A stretch of 64,000 nucleotides of DNA from an uncultured Desulfovibrio sp. (GTDB lineage: Bacteria; Desulfobacterota; Desulfovibrionia; Desulfovibrionales; Desulfovibrionaceae): contig NZ_CASDOY010000002.1 in NCBI RefSeq assembly GCF_949282365.1, positions 1 through 64,000 of the forward strand, written 5' to 3'. Shown one piece after another: positions 36,356 to 45,182 of the stretch (positions are counted from its first letter, which is position 1; every line of letters starts with the position of its first letter). The translations under genes and the position numbers were made by a program. A model generated the notes under the pieces. That model searched no databases, was not told the DNA's origin, and saw only the letters and a list, made by a program, of their open reading frames with translations.

Positions 36356-36829
36356 CTAGAGCTTGTGCTCGGCCAGGATGTCTTTTTCGTTGAGGACGTC
36401 CTGGGCGGATTCGAAATCGCCGCCCTCGGCCAGGCTGACAGCCACCATGGCGTTTTCCACCTTGTCACGGTAGGCCATGCGGATGCTGCTCAGCAGCTCG
36501 TCGATGTCCATGGGCTTCTTGAGGAAGTTGTAGGCTCCCATGCGGTAGGCGGTCTGTTCTTCGGCATCGCCGCCATGACCGGTCAGGATGATGACCTGCA
36601 CCTGGGGGTTGCTCTTCTTGACGCTGCGCAGCACTTCGAAACCGTCCATGCCGGGCATGCGCAGGTCCAGGACGATGACGTCGGTGGGATCCTCGACAGC
36701 CTTGAGGGCCTGCGGGCCGTCATAGGCCACGCGCGCTGCGAAACCGCGCATGGCAAGGCGTTCGGCAAGCGTGTCCACAAACTGTTTTTCGTCGTCTACC
36801 AGCAGAATCTTGATCTCTTCCTTGCTCAT
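36356..36829 (-). CDS. single-domain response regulator
   Basis: A 157-aa protein with a complete receiver domain (acidic pocket VDDE at 11-14, Asp55 in VIVLDLRMPGMDG, Thr/Lys switch residues in ILTGHG and FLKKP). A C-terminal extension of about 35 residues (EGGDFESAQDVLNEKDILAEHKL) carries no output domain. AAGGAG precedes the ATG at 36829. It lies between the ChpT-like gene and the receiver-kinase gene, which suits a shuttle in a phosphorelay. Confidence 0.85.
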   Translation of the reverse strand: MSKEEIKILLVDDEKQFVDTLAERLAMRGFAARVAYDGPQALKAVEDPTDVIVLDLRMPGMDGFEVLRSVKKSNPQVQVIILTGHGGDAEEQTAYRMGAYNFLKKPMDIDELLSSIRMAYRDKVENAMVAVSLAEGGDFESAQDVLNEKDILAEHKL

Positions 36830-36870
36830 GCCATTCTCCTTCACCCGGTGATGCCGGGAAAAATATCGTT

Positions 36871-37527
36871 CTAGTCCTCATCCCCGCAGGCGGAGATGGA
36901 GAGGAAAAAGCGCTGTGCCGGATCACGCCAGGGCATCAGCAGGGCCTGCCAGCCGGGCCGGGGCCGGGCATTGAGCAGGGGGCTGCCCGTCAGGGCCGCC
37001 AGGGCCATGTCGCGATTGGCGCCATCGCAGACTTCGATGATGATGCCTTCCGCCTTGTTCTGGCGACCGGCGGAAAAGCGCAGCCGCACCTGGCCGCCCA
37101 CGGAGGCGCATAGGTCGAAGATGTCCAGCAGGGCGCGCATGACGGCCAGCGGAGGCACGGCCGACCAGACCGGCTCCTCGCTGTCGGCGCATTCCAGCAC
37201 CATCTGCACGGCGCGGGCCCGGCGGGCCGCCATCAGGCAGAAGGTGCGCGCCACGCGGGCCAGGTCGCAGGGCGCGTTCTCGTTGTCGCTGTGGCTGACC
37301 TGGGCCATGTATTCCATGCACTCGGCCAGGGCAGCGCCGCGCAGGATCTGCTGCTGGACCTCCTTGAGCGCCTTGACCACGCGCGGGTCGGCGGCCTTGT
37401 CCGAGGCGGCGGCCAGCTGCACCATGTCCTGGGCCAGGCCGGCGGATTCGCGGATCACGGCCAGGACGTTGCGCATGTCGTGCGTGGCCGAAGCCAGCAG
37501 ACGCCCCATGCATTGCGAATCGGTCAT
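36871..37527 (-). CDS. ChpT-like histidine phosphotransferase (degenerate kinase)
   Basis: A 218-aa protein built like a histidine kinase core without the catalytic parts. His16 sits in ATHDMRNVLAVIRES, an H-box at the head of a helical hairpin (residues 8-75). The following domain of about 130 residues has the strand order of an ATPase domain, but I can see no N, G1 or G2 box. This is the design of ChpT-type phosphotransferases, which pass phosphate between receivers and cannot use ATP. I prefer ATG 37527, seven bases after GGGGG; a GTG at 37533 overlaps the stop of the receiver gene before it. Assignment is from motif absence by eye; a plain decayed kinase is the alternative. Confidence 0.65.
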   Translation of the reverse strand: MTDSQCMGRLLASATHDMRNVLAVIRESAGLAQDMVQLAAASDKAADPRVVKALKEVQQQILRGAALAECMEYMAQVSHSDNENAPCDLARVARTFCLMAARRARAVQMVLECADSEEPVWSAVPPLAVMRALLDIFDLCASVGGQVRLRFSAGRQNKAEGIIIEVCDGANRDMALAALTGSPLLNARPRPGWQALLMPWRDPAQRFFLSISACGDED

Positions 37528-37529
37528 GT

Positions 37530-37940
37530 TCACGCCCCCTTGCCCGGATTGTCGGCAGCGCCGCCGGAACGGGCCGCGGCTTCCAGCGTTTCCAGAAACA
37601 TGCCCAGGCTCAGCGGCTTGGTCAGGCAGGCGAAGGCCCGGGCCACGGGACTGTCGCCGGAATCGTCCACCGAATCGTGCCCGGTGAGCACGATGACCGG
37701 CAGGCCGGGGTATTTCCGGCAGACCTGCTGCAGGACCTGATCGCCGGGCAGCCCCGGCATGAACAGATCCACCACCATGACGTCGGGCAGGGCCCCGCCG
37801 GCGGCCATCTCGTCCAGGGCGCCCAGGGCCGCCTTGCCGTCCAGGGCCACGCGCACCTCGATGCCGCGCAGGTCCAGACGTTCGGCCAGGGTCTCCACAA
37901 ACTCTTTCTCGTCATCGGCCAGCAATACACGCATTGCCAT
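37530..37940 (-). CDS. single-domain response regulator
   Basis: A 136-aa receiver domain with ADDE (8-11), Asp58 in VMVVDLFMPGLPG and conserved ILTGHD and LTKPLS. There is no output domain. GGAGG lies six bases before the ATG at 37940. It begins 2 bp after the sensor kinase stop and overlaps the next gene's start, so it is probably translated with both. It is the likely first acceptor from the adjacent membrane kinase. Confidence 0.85.
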   Translation of the reverse strand: MAMRVLLADDEKEFVETLAERLDLRGIEVRVALDGKAALGALDEMAAGGALPDVMVVDLFMPGLPGDQVLQQVCRKYPGLPVIVLTGHDSVDDSGDSPVARAFACLTKPLSLGMFLETLEAAARSGGAADNPGKGA

Positions 37941-37941
37941 C

Positions 37942-39663
37942 TTATGCCTCCACAGGACGTTCCGGCGGTGTAAGCGGCAGCGTGATGCTGACCGTCGTGC
38001 CCTTGCCTTCGGTGCTGTCCACGGTGATCTCGCCGCCCAGGCGACGCACGATACCGTAGGTGATGAACATGCCCAGACCGTTGCCCTTCTCCTTCTTGGT
38101 GGAATAGAAGGGCTCGAAGATGTGCTTGAGCACGTCCGGGCCCATACCCTTGCCGTTGTCCGCGATGCGCACCTGCACCATGCCGTCCGCCCGGACGGAG
38201 CAGGCGATGTCCACCCTGCCGCCGTCGGGGACCGCATCCAGGGCGTTGCCCATGATGTTGAGGAAGACCTGCTGCAGCTGGCCGCGGTCGGACACGATGT
38301 CCGGCAGGCCCTCGGCGAAGTCCGTGGCGATGGTCACGCCGCGGTTCTTGGCGCCGCGTTCCAGGAAGCCCATGGTCTCGGTCAGCACTTCGGGCAGGCT
38401 CAGGTCCTGGCGGTTGGCCTCCATGCGGCGGGCGAAGCCCAGCAGGCGGTGGGTGATGCCGCGGGCGCGCTCCACCGTGCTCTCGATGGCTTCCAGCAGG
38501 CTGATGAGCCTGTCCTTGCGCTCGAAGTTGCCGCTCATGTGCAACAGGTCGAGACCGAGGCCGGCCTTCTCGTTGATGACGGCCAGGGGGTTGTTGACCT
38601 CATGCGCCACCCCGGCCGCCAGACGGCCGATGGACGAGAGCTTCTGGTTGTGTTCCATCTGGGCGAAGACCGCCACGCGCCGCTCGTCGCTGGCCTGCAG
38701 GCGGCCCACCAGATGCTTGATGAGCAGGTGCGAGACCAGGACGATGATCACGATGCCGCCGCAGAAGACCAGCAGCAGCTCGCTGCGCAGGGCCGTCCAG
38801 GGCTTGTAGATGTCCAGGGTGGGCTTGACCGCCATGAGCATGAAGTCCGTGCCCGCCAGGCTGGTGTAGGCCACCATGAGATCCCGCCCGCTGTCGTCCT
38901 TCCAGGAACGCACCGTGGTCTCGAAGGAGGTGGGCGGCAGGGTCAGGGGCAGCTTGTCCAGCACCTTGCCGTAAAAGCGCGAGTTGGTCTGCAGCACGCC
39001 CTCGCTGTCGCAGAGAAAGGCGTCGGTATCCTGCATCAGGCCCACGGCCGCCACCAGCCGTTCCAGGCGGGAGGTGTCGATGGTCACGCGCAGGGTCCAT
39101 TCCCGGCCGCTTTCCTCCATGCGGTGCACGGCGATGACCATGTGCGGGAAACCGCGCAACCCCAGGAACACGTCGCTGATGTACCGGCCCTTGACTTGGG
39201 TCTCGGTCAGCCAGGGCTGCCCGGCGTAGTCCGCGTCCTTGAGCTTGTAGGGGCCCACATAGGCCACCTGCCGCCCGTTCACATCCACCAGGCCCATGTC
39301 CACGAAGCCCTGGAACTCGCTCTTGAGCGCCAGGAAGACGCGGTTGAGGGTCTGTTCGTTGGTCAGGTCGTCAAAGCTGTAGGCATGGGCGATCAGACTG
39401 ACGGTGGAGGCCCGTTCGCCGAGGAAGAGCTCCAGCGAAGCCTGGGACTTGCGTACCATGGCGTAGAGCGGGTTCTCCATCTCCTGTTCCAGGGTGCTCA
39501 TGTACTGGGCATGGTTGATGCCGGTGAGGATCAGCAGCGGCGTCACCGAGACCGTGACCATCAGGATGGTCATGATGCGTCGCAGCGAGCGGTAACGCGC
39601 CGGCGACACGGCATCCGGCACTTCCAGCAGGTGCCCGAAATAGGCTTTGATTGCAGATAACAT
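37942..39663 (-). CDS. membrane sensor histidine kinase (Cache-type sensor)
   Basis: A 573-aa kinase. Two hydrophobic segments (about 30-48 and 296-316) enclose a periplasmic sensor domain of about 245 residues that resembles double-Cache domains (GLVDVNGRQVAYVGPY). His354 lies in GRLAAGVAHEVNNPLAVI, and the ATPase domain has LNIMGNALDAV, DNGKGM and GNGLGMFITYGIV. It would sense a small periplasmic ligand, plausibly linked to the substrate of the neighbouring exporter; this is inference. GGGAGG precedes the ATG. It lies 40 bp after the DUF1634 gene in the operon. Confidence 0.85.
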   Translation of the reverse strand: MLSAIKAYFGHLLEVPDAVSPARYRSLRRIMTILMVTVSVTPLLILTGINHAQYMSTLEQEMENPLYAMVRKSQASLELFLGERASTVSLIAHAYSFDDLTNEQTLNRVFLALKSEFQGFVDMGLVDVNGRQVAYVGPYKLKDADYAGQPWLTETQVKGRYISDVFLGLRGFPHMVIAVHRMEESGREWTLRVTIDTSRLERLVAAVGLMQDTDAFLCDSEGVLQTNSRFYGKVLDKLPLTLPPTSFETTVRSWKDDSGRDLMVAYTSLAGTDFMLMAVKPTLDIYKPWTALRSELLLVFCGGIVIIVLVSHLLIKHLVGRLQASDERRVAVFAQMEHNQKLSSIGRLAAGVAHEVNNPLAVINEKAGLGLDLLHMSGNFERKDRLISLLEAIESTVERARGITHRLLGFARRMEANRQDLSLPEVLTETMGFLERGAKNRGVTIATDFAEGLPDIVSDRGQLQQVFLNIMGNALDAVPDGGRVDIACSVRADGMVQVRIADNGKGMGPDVLKHIFEPFYSTKKEKGNGLGMFITYGIVRRLGGEITVDSTEGKGTTVSITLPLTPPERPVEA

Positions 39664-39703
39664 GCGACCTCCCGCGCAAAACGGCGCGGCCTGATCCGTC
39701 GGC

Positions 39704-40123
39704 CTAATGCCCGCCGCCCACCAGGACGCCGGAGGCGGCCAGCACCAGCACCAGCACTTCGAGCACGGCGATGACGCACAGCAGCCACTGCTTGCGGCGC
39801 GCCAGCGAAAGCGCCAGCTGGGCGAAACAGATGATGGTCAGACCGGCCAGGATGATGATGCCCACGAAGTTGCAGATATCGCCCTTGCCGATGAGGGCCA
39901 GCCAGCCCCAGCCCTGGGGGATGCTGCCGGCGGCGCGGTAATCGGCGGCGTTGCCGGTCCACAGGTGCGGCAGCTGGTCAAGGGGGATCTGCGGCGTGAG
40001 GATGCCCGTCACATACAGCACATAGGTGACCAGCATGATCACGAAACCCACAAGGGAACCATAGAACAGAGTGTCGGCATAGCGCAATTGCGCGGGCGAA
40101 GCCTGGATGTCATTCTTGTTCAT
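39704..40123 (-). CDS. DUF1634 family membrane protein
   Basis: A 139-aa protein with three hydrophobic segments (about 24-44, 87-104 and 114-132), matching the DUF1634 family that accompanies TauE/SafE permeases. It may be an accessory subunit of the exporter; no activity is known. It is 27 bp after the permease gene. Confidence 0.75.
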   Translation of the reverse strand: MNKNDIQASPAQLRYADTLFYGSLVGFVIMLVTYVLYVTGILTPQIPLDQLPHLWTGNAADYRAAGSIPQGWGWLALIGKGDICNFVGIIILAGLTIICFAQLALSLARRKQWLLCVIAVLEVLVLVLAASGVLVGGGH

Positions 40124-40150
40124 TTTCTGTCTCCTTAGATGCCCGTCGGC

Positions 40151-41239
40151 TTACCAGCCCAGGCCCTTGAGCAGCGCCTTGGCGCCAGAGAAAAACAGCA
40201 CGGCGATGACCATGATACGGATGAACTTGGGCTTGGCCTTGGCCAGCAGGCGCACGCCCACCACGGAACCCAGCATCAGGCCCACGATGGACGGGATGGC
40301 CATCAGCGGGATCACGCAGCCCTGGTTCAGATAGACCCAGGCGGCGGAGGTGTCGGTGATGGAGAGCAGGAACTTGGAGGTACCCACGCTGACCTTCAGC
40401 GGCACGCCCATGAGCAGGTTGAGCACGGGCACGTTGGCCCAGCCGGCGCCCAGGCCGAACATGCCGGCCATGATGCCGATGAGGATGAAGAGCAGCAGAC
40501 CGGCCAGGGTGCGGTGGGTCTTCCATTCCACCACTTCACCGGTGCTGGGCTCGAGGAAGACGCCGTTCATGCCCAGGGCGATGCCCACGGCGTCCTGCTT
40601 CGTGACTTCGGGACGCACGGAGTTCTTGGAGAAGAAGAGCAGCACGGCGATGCCCAGAATGGTCAGGCCCAGACAGGTCTGGAGGATGTTGGTGGGCAGG
40701 GCCAGGCCCAGCATGGCGCCCAGGATGGAGCAGGCCGAGGCGATGAGGGCCACGGGCAGGGCCAGGCGCAGGTTGGCGAAGTTACGGCGCAGCAGACCGG
40801 GACCGGCGGCCAGGGCACCGGCCAGGGCCACCAGCAGGCCCGCGCCTCGCACGAAGTCCAGGTGGAAGGGGAAGAAGCCCGAGACCAGCGGCACGAAGAG
40901 CACGCCGCCGCCCACACCGGCCATGACGGCGATGATGCCGAGGATGAAGCAGAAGAAGAGCAGGGTCACGGGCCAGAACCACCAGGGGTGGTTGTCCACC
41001 ACCGGAGCGGCCTGCACGTCGCCCGTGGAAGGTGCCACCGGCGAAGGCGTCACGGCCGCGTCCTGGGCCGGAGCGTCGGCGGCGGCCAGGCTGACCTGGG
41101 CGGCGGGCGCCGGAGCGTCATCGGCCGCCATGGAGATGGCCGGAGAGGCCAGGACGAAGATCAGGAAAAACAGAACGAGCCACTGCCCGGCAGCGGCTTT
41201 GACGGTACGGGCCGTCGTTGCAAGTGCGTTGCGCGCCAT
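40151..41239 (-). CDS. sulfite exporter TauE/SafE family permease
   Basis: A 362-aa inner-membrane protein. After a signal-like first segment and an Ala/Pro-rich stretch of about 45 residues, the TauE/SafE core has two similar halves: GIIAVMAGVGGGVLFVPL near 100 and GIMAGMFGLGAGWANVPVL near 258, each with a glycine-rich helix and VPxL. The family moves sulfite, sulfoacetate or related organosulfonates out of the cell. AAGGGGG precedes the ATG. It heads an operon with DUF1634 and five phosphorelay genes. In a sulfite-producing organism, export or sensing of sulfite-type anions is a reasonable guess, but the substrate is not shown. Confidence 0.85.
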   Translation of the reverse strand: MARNALATTARTVKAAAGQWLVLFFLIFVLASPAISMAADDAPAPAAQVSLAAADAPAQDAAVTPSPVAPSTGDVQAAPVVDNHPWWFWPVTLLFFCFILGIIAVMAGVGGGVLFVPLVSGFFPFHLDFVRGAGLLVALAGALAAGPGLLRRNFANLRLALPVALIASACSILGAMLGLALPTNILQTCLGLTILGIAVLLFFSKNSVRPEVTKQDAVGIALGMNGVFLEPSTGEVVEWKTHRTLAGLLLFILIGIMAGMFGLGAGWANVPVLNLLMGVPLKVSVGTSKFLLSITDTSAAWVYLNQGCVIPLMAIPSIVGLMLGSVVGVRLLAKAKPKFIRIMVIAVLFFSGAKALLKGLGW

Positions 41240-41885
41240 GTGATCCCCCTTTACTTTCTGGTGGGGCAGGGCCCCACATGCATTCGTAGCGGATGGTCAG
41301 AGACTACGCGCACAGGGGGGCGTGCGGTATCAGGAGAATCCTGAAATCGCGTCCTTCGGCGGCGATCACGCGGCGCTTTGTGTATAATCTATTGTTTTTA
41401 CATGGCATATTTGCTGCAAAATCATTATGGACGGCGGCGTGGCCGCAGGTCACGCTCCCTGCGGCAGGGACGGGCCTGGGGGATTTCCCCATGCGGCGGG
41501 AGAAAACTCCAGGGGGGCATCGGATGTACACCCTTCCAGGGATCTCCCCATGCGGAGGGAGAAAACGCGACGGATATCCCCGGTACACGGCCCTGTCCCG
41601 TGCCTCGGGAGAGGGCGGGGAAGCAGCGCACGCACCGGGGCGGGCTCCGGCGCGCGGGCCGGGGCGGCGGCCCTGCCGGAATCCCGGCCCGGTCCGGCGT
41701 GCTCCCTTGCGGGGGGGCTGGCGGCATCGCCATGCCGGGGCGGCGTGCGGCTCTTCCCTTGCCCGTGGCGCGCAGGACGGGCTCCTTACCGTGGACGCAT
41801 GCGGGCCACGGCGGGGCAGGGGGAAAGGGCCTGCGGCGCTTGTGCGCAGGCTGCGGCCGCAGGCGGTTGCGCCCGGCAGGCAGAC
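41240..41885. other. gene-free stretch upstream of the exporter operon
   Basis: No coding frame is supported. It holds the plus-strand TATAAT at 41383-41388, a sigma54-like element (TGGCATATTTGCTGC, 41403-41417) also on the plus strand with no gene behind it, and the palindromic repeat pair at 41481-41567. Confidence 0.45.
41481..41567. repeat. pair of palindromic repeats, 59-bp spacing
   Basis: Two 26-28-bp copies (from 41481 and 41540) share the core TCCCCATGCGG and the tail GGGAGAAAAC, with two differences. TCTCCC and GGGAGA are inverted repeats within the second copy. Period and size are CRISPR-like, but only two copies and no cas genes are present; a REP-type element is the alternative. 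Confidence 0.5.
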
Positions 41886-41911
41886 GAAAGCCCCGCACTG
41901 GCGGGGGCTTC
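41886..41911 (-). terminator. terminator of the sodium:alanine symporter gene
   Basis: AAGCCCCGC and GCGGGGGCTT (one bulged G) form a stem about 70 bp after the stop codon; the T-tract is only three bases. Confidence 0.55.
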
Positions 41912-41980
41912 GCATCTCTGGCAGACAGGGCGCTGCGCCCGGGCGGACGATCCCGGCCCGGGGCGCAGGTGTCCGCCGGT

Positions 41981-43333
41981 CTAGCTTTCCGTACCGGCGT
42001 CTCCCCTCAGGGAGCGCAGATAGGCCATGGTCTCGGCCTTGACCACGGGTGTCAGCATGATGAGGCCTATGAGGTTGGGGAAGGCCATGAGGGCGTTGAA
42101 GATGTCGGACAGAACCCAGACCAGGTCCAGCTTCATGGACGCGCCCAGACCCACGGAGATGATGAAGGCCCAGCGGTAGGGGATGATGGCCTTGCTGCCC
42201 AGCAGGTATTCGATGGCCTTTTCACCGTAATAGCTCCAGCCAAGGATGGTGGAGTAGGCGAAGAGGATGATGCCGATGGTCACGATGAGGCCGCCCAGTT
42301 CGCCGGGCAGGCCCGTCTCGAAGGCGTAGGAGGTGAGGGGAGCGCCGTTCTTGCCGGAGGTCCAGACGCCGGTGACGAGGATGACCAGGCCGGTCATGGA
42401 GCAGACCACCAGGGTGTCGATGAAGGTCTGGGTCATGGAGATCAGGGCCTGGACCACGGGCTGGCTGGTGCGGGCGGCAGCGGCGGCGATGGGGGCCGAA
42501 CCCAGGCCGGATTCGTTGGAGAACAGGCCGCGGGCCACGCCCAGACGGATGGCCATCATCACCGTGGCGCCGGCGAAGCCGCCGGTGGCCGCCACAGGCT
42601 GGAAGGCGCTGGACACGACCATGCCCAGGACGCCGGGGATCTCGGCGGCGTGCATGATGAGCACCACCAGGGCGCCCAGCACATAGAGGGCGATCATGAC
42701 GGGCACCAGCAGGGCGGTCACGCGGCCGATGCTGCGCACACCGCCGATGATGACGGCGGCGGTCAGGCCCATGAGTACGATGCCGGTGATGCCGGGAGCG
42801 ATGGAGAAGCTGTGGTTGAGGGCGTCAGCCACGGAATTGGACTGCACCATGCTGCCGATGCCGAAGGTGGCGATGGCCGCGAAGAAGGCGAAGAGCGTGG
42901 CCAGCCATTTCCAGCCCAGCCCGCGCGAGATGTAGTACATGGGGCCGCCGCTGAAGGTGCCGTTCTCGTTCTGCACGCGGTATTTCACGGCCAGCACGGC
43001 CTCGGCGTACTTGGTGGCCATGCCCACGAGGCCGGTCATCCACATCCAGAACAGCGCGCCGGGGCCGCCGATATAGATGGCCGTGGCCACGCCGGCGATA
43101 TTGCCCGTGCCCACCGTGGCGGAAAGGGCCACCATCAGGGCCTGGAAATTGGAGATGTCGCCTTGGGCCTTGCGGTCCGGCGTCTTGCGCACGATGAGGG
43201 TGAAGGCGTGCACCAGGTGGCTGAATTGCAGCGCGCGCAGGGAAAGGGTCAGCCACAGGCCCGTACCCACCAGCAGGATCATCAGGGGCAGGCCCCAGAC
43301 ATAACCAGCGACGACATTCAAGAAATCCAGCAT
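41981..43333 (-). CDS. alanine/glycine:cation symporter (AGCS family)
   Basis: A 450-aa inner-membrane carrier that takes up alanine or glycine with Na+ (or H+). Family motifs include [18 protein letters not shown] (about 70-87), [28 protein letters not shown] and the [20 protein letters not shown] segment (about 271-290). About ten hydrophobic segments are visible and the length is normal. GGGAGGG precedes the ATG. It is a single gene with its own terminator. Confidence 0.9.
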   Translation of the reverse strand: MLDFLNVVAGYVWGLPLMILLVGTGLWLTLSLRALQFSHLVHAFTLIVRKTPDRKAQGDISNFQALMVALSATVGTGNIAGVATAIYIGGPGALFWMWMTGLVGMATKYAEAVLAVKYRVQNENGTFSGGPMYYISRGLGWKWLATLFAFFAAIATFGIGSMVQSNSVADALNHSFSIAPGITGIVLMGLTAAVIIGGVRSIGRVTALLVPVMIALYVLGALVVLIMHAAEIPGVLGMVVSSAFQPVAATGGFAGATVMMAIRLGVARGLFSNESGLGSAPIAAAAARTSQPVVQALISMTQTFIDTLVVCSMTGLVILVTGVWTSGKNGAPLTSYAFETGLPGELGGLIVTIGIILFAYSTILGWSYYGEKAIEYLLGSKAIIPYRWAFIISVGLGASMKLDLVWVLSDIFNALMAFPNLIGLIMLTPVVKAETMAYLRSLRGDAGTES

Positions 43334-43895
43334 GTTCCCTCCCGGTAAAGGGGCAGCCCCCGGCAGCCCCCGGCGCTTCTCGGATTAATTCCATTGCGCC
43401 GTAGTTTACAACGATTCAACCATGCTATAAAAATTCCAGACGGCTGCAAAGGGGTTTCGGCCGCAAAAGCTCACATCTTCCACATTTCATCGAGCCCGCT
43501 GCCGGAGATCCCCGGGCGGACAGAGGGGGTGTCATGATCCGTTCCCTGTTGTCCTGCCTGCGGCTGGTGCAGGTACTGTTCTTTTCCCTTCAGGCCGCAA
43601 CGGTCCATGCGCGCGCGGATGTCCCTCCATCGCGCTGAAAGGCCCGGTACGCCATAGAGGGACCATTTCGCCCGCCATGTCCCGCATGCTCCTGCGGCCC
43701 ATTGGCGTCATGTCCTTCCTGATGGAAGCGCGCCGGGGAAAGGATGGGGGGCTTCCCTTTCCCCCCAACAAGCTGCGGATGGTCTCAGCCCATGCTCAAG
43801 GGGGCCTCCCCCGGACAAACGCCCCTGCCTCCTGACTTCGGCCCGGCGCGCGCAGGGCCGGAGAGGGCCTTCCCGCCAGCAGCGGCCAACGGCTG
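43334..43895. other. stretch with little coding content
   Basis: It contains an AT-rich patch (about 43385-43440) that should hold the symporter promoter, the possible 34-aa ORF at 43534, and an inverted repeat GGGGAAAGG/CCTTTCCCC at 43735-43764 without a T-tract. I see nothing else. Confidence 0.4.
43534..43638 (+). CDS. possible 34-aa secreted peptide or signal-peptide remnant
   Basis: ATG 43534, preceded by GGGGG, opens a short frame reading MIRSLLSCLRLVQVLFFSLQ, then AATVHARADVPPSR and a stop. It has the charge, hydrophobic core and VHARA-D cleavage site of a signal peptide but almost no mature part. It may be the surviving 5' end of a lost secreted-protein gene or chance. Confidence 0.25.
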   Translation: MIRSLLSCLRLVQVLFFSLQAATVHARADVPPSR

Positions 43896-45152
43896 TCAGG
43901 CCTCCATCTCCACGGGCAGGCCGAGCATGGCCCGGCGCAGCATGTCCAGGGCATGGCTGGCGGCGCGCTGGCGGGTCCAGGCGCGGCCCATGTAGCGGCC
44001 GTGGGGGCGCATGACGCGCAACCAGGTGCGCTGCCCGTCGCTGAGGGCGATATGGACCAGCCCCACGGGCTTGGTGTCCGTGCCGCCGCCGGGTCCCGCA
44101 ATGCCGGAGATGCCGATGCCCCAGGTGCTGCCGTAGCGCCTGAGGGCCTGCTCCGCCATGCAGCGGGCCACTTCGGGACTGACCGCGCCCACCCGGGCCA
44201 GCAGGTCTTCGGGGACGCCCAGCAGGCAGGTTTTGGCTTCGTTGGCGTAGGTCACGAGCCCCTGGCGGAAGACGGCCGAAGCGCCGGCCACGTCGGTGAT
44301 GCGTTTGGCCAGCAGGCCGCCGGTGCAGGATTCGGCCGTGGTCAGGGTCTCGCCGCGCTGCAGGAGCAGGGGCACGACCACGCTTTCCAGGTCGTCCACG
44401 TCCACGCCGTAGACCCGGTCGCCCAGACGGCGGCAGACAGCCTCGCGCACGGGCGCGAGCAGGGCCTCGGCCTCCTGCGGGCCGGCGGCCTTGGCCGTGA
44501 TGCGCACGAACATCTCGCCGTCGGTGGCGTAGGTGGCCACGGTGGGATTGGCCGCGGCGGTCAGGTCGCGCAGGCGCAGTTCGGCGTCGCCCTCGCCCAG
44601 GGCGAAGGTGCGCACCATGCTGGAGCGGATGCAGGCCCCTGTCCGCTGCGCGAGCCAGGGCACGACCTCGTCATGCAGCATGGGCAGGAGCTCGGAAGGC
44701 GGGCCGGGCAGCATGATGACCAGCCCGCCCCCCGCCGCCGGCGCGGCGCAGCCCGGGGCGGTGCCCACCCTGTTGACGAAGGCGCGGCTGCCGCGCGGCA
44801 GCCAGGCCTGCTTGTACTGGTTCTCGCCCACAGGTCGGTCGCCGAAATATTCCCTGAGGCGGCGCAGGCTGTCGGCATCCTCCTCCAGGGGCAGGCCCAG
44901 GACGCGGGCCACGGTCTCCTTGGTCAGATCGTCATTGGTGGGCCCCAGGCCGCCGGTGGTGATGACCCAGGCGCTGCGCTGCAGCGCGGCGCGCAGGCAT
45001 TCCTCCAGACGGGCGGCGTTGTCGCCCACCACGCAGGCATGGTGCAGGTCGGCACCCAGGCCGGAAAGGGCGCGGGCCACATGGGCCGCGTCGGTATTGA
45101 CGGTGTGGCCGAGCAGAAGCTCGGTCCCTACGGCGATGATCTCGGCTTTCAT
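43896..45152 (-). CDS. cinA: CinA family protein (nicotinamide-nucleotide amidohydrolase)
   Basis: A 418-aa full-length CinA. The N-terminal COG1058 domain (1-170) resembles molybdopterin-binding MoeA folds and starts AEIIAVGTELLLGHTVNTD, with TTGGLGPTNDD near 65. The C-terminal PncC domain (about 255-415) carries TAESCTGGLLAKRITDVAG and GISGIAGPGGGTDTKPVG, the motifs of NMN deamidases that recycle nicotinamide mononucleotide. GAGGG precedes the ATG. A frameshifted small gene ends 30 bp upstream on the same strand. Confidence 0.9.
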   Translation of the reverse strand: MKAEIIAVGTELLLGHTVNTDAAHVARALSGLGADLHHACVVGDNAARLEECLRAALQRSAWVITTGGLGPTNDDLTKETVARVLGLPLEEDADSLRRLREYFGDRPVGENQYKQAWLPRGSRAFVNRVGTAPGCAAPAAGGGLVIMLPGPPSELLPMLHDEVVPWLAQRTGACIRSSMVRTFALGEGDAELRLRDLTAAANPTVATYATDGEMFVRITAKAAGPQEAEALLAPVREAVCRRLGDRVYGVDVDDLESVVVPLLLQRGETLTTAESCTGGLLAKRITDVAGASAVFRQGLVTYANEAKTCLLGVPEDLLARVGAVSPEVARCMAEQALRRYGSTWGIGISGIAGPGGGTDTKPVGLVHIALSDGQRTWLRVMRPHGRYMGRAWTRQRAASHALDMLRRAMLGLPVEMEA

Positions 45153-45182
45153 GATGTTCCCTCGTGCGGGCCGCAGGCGGGC

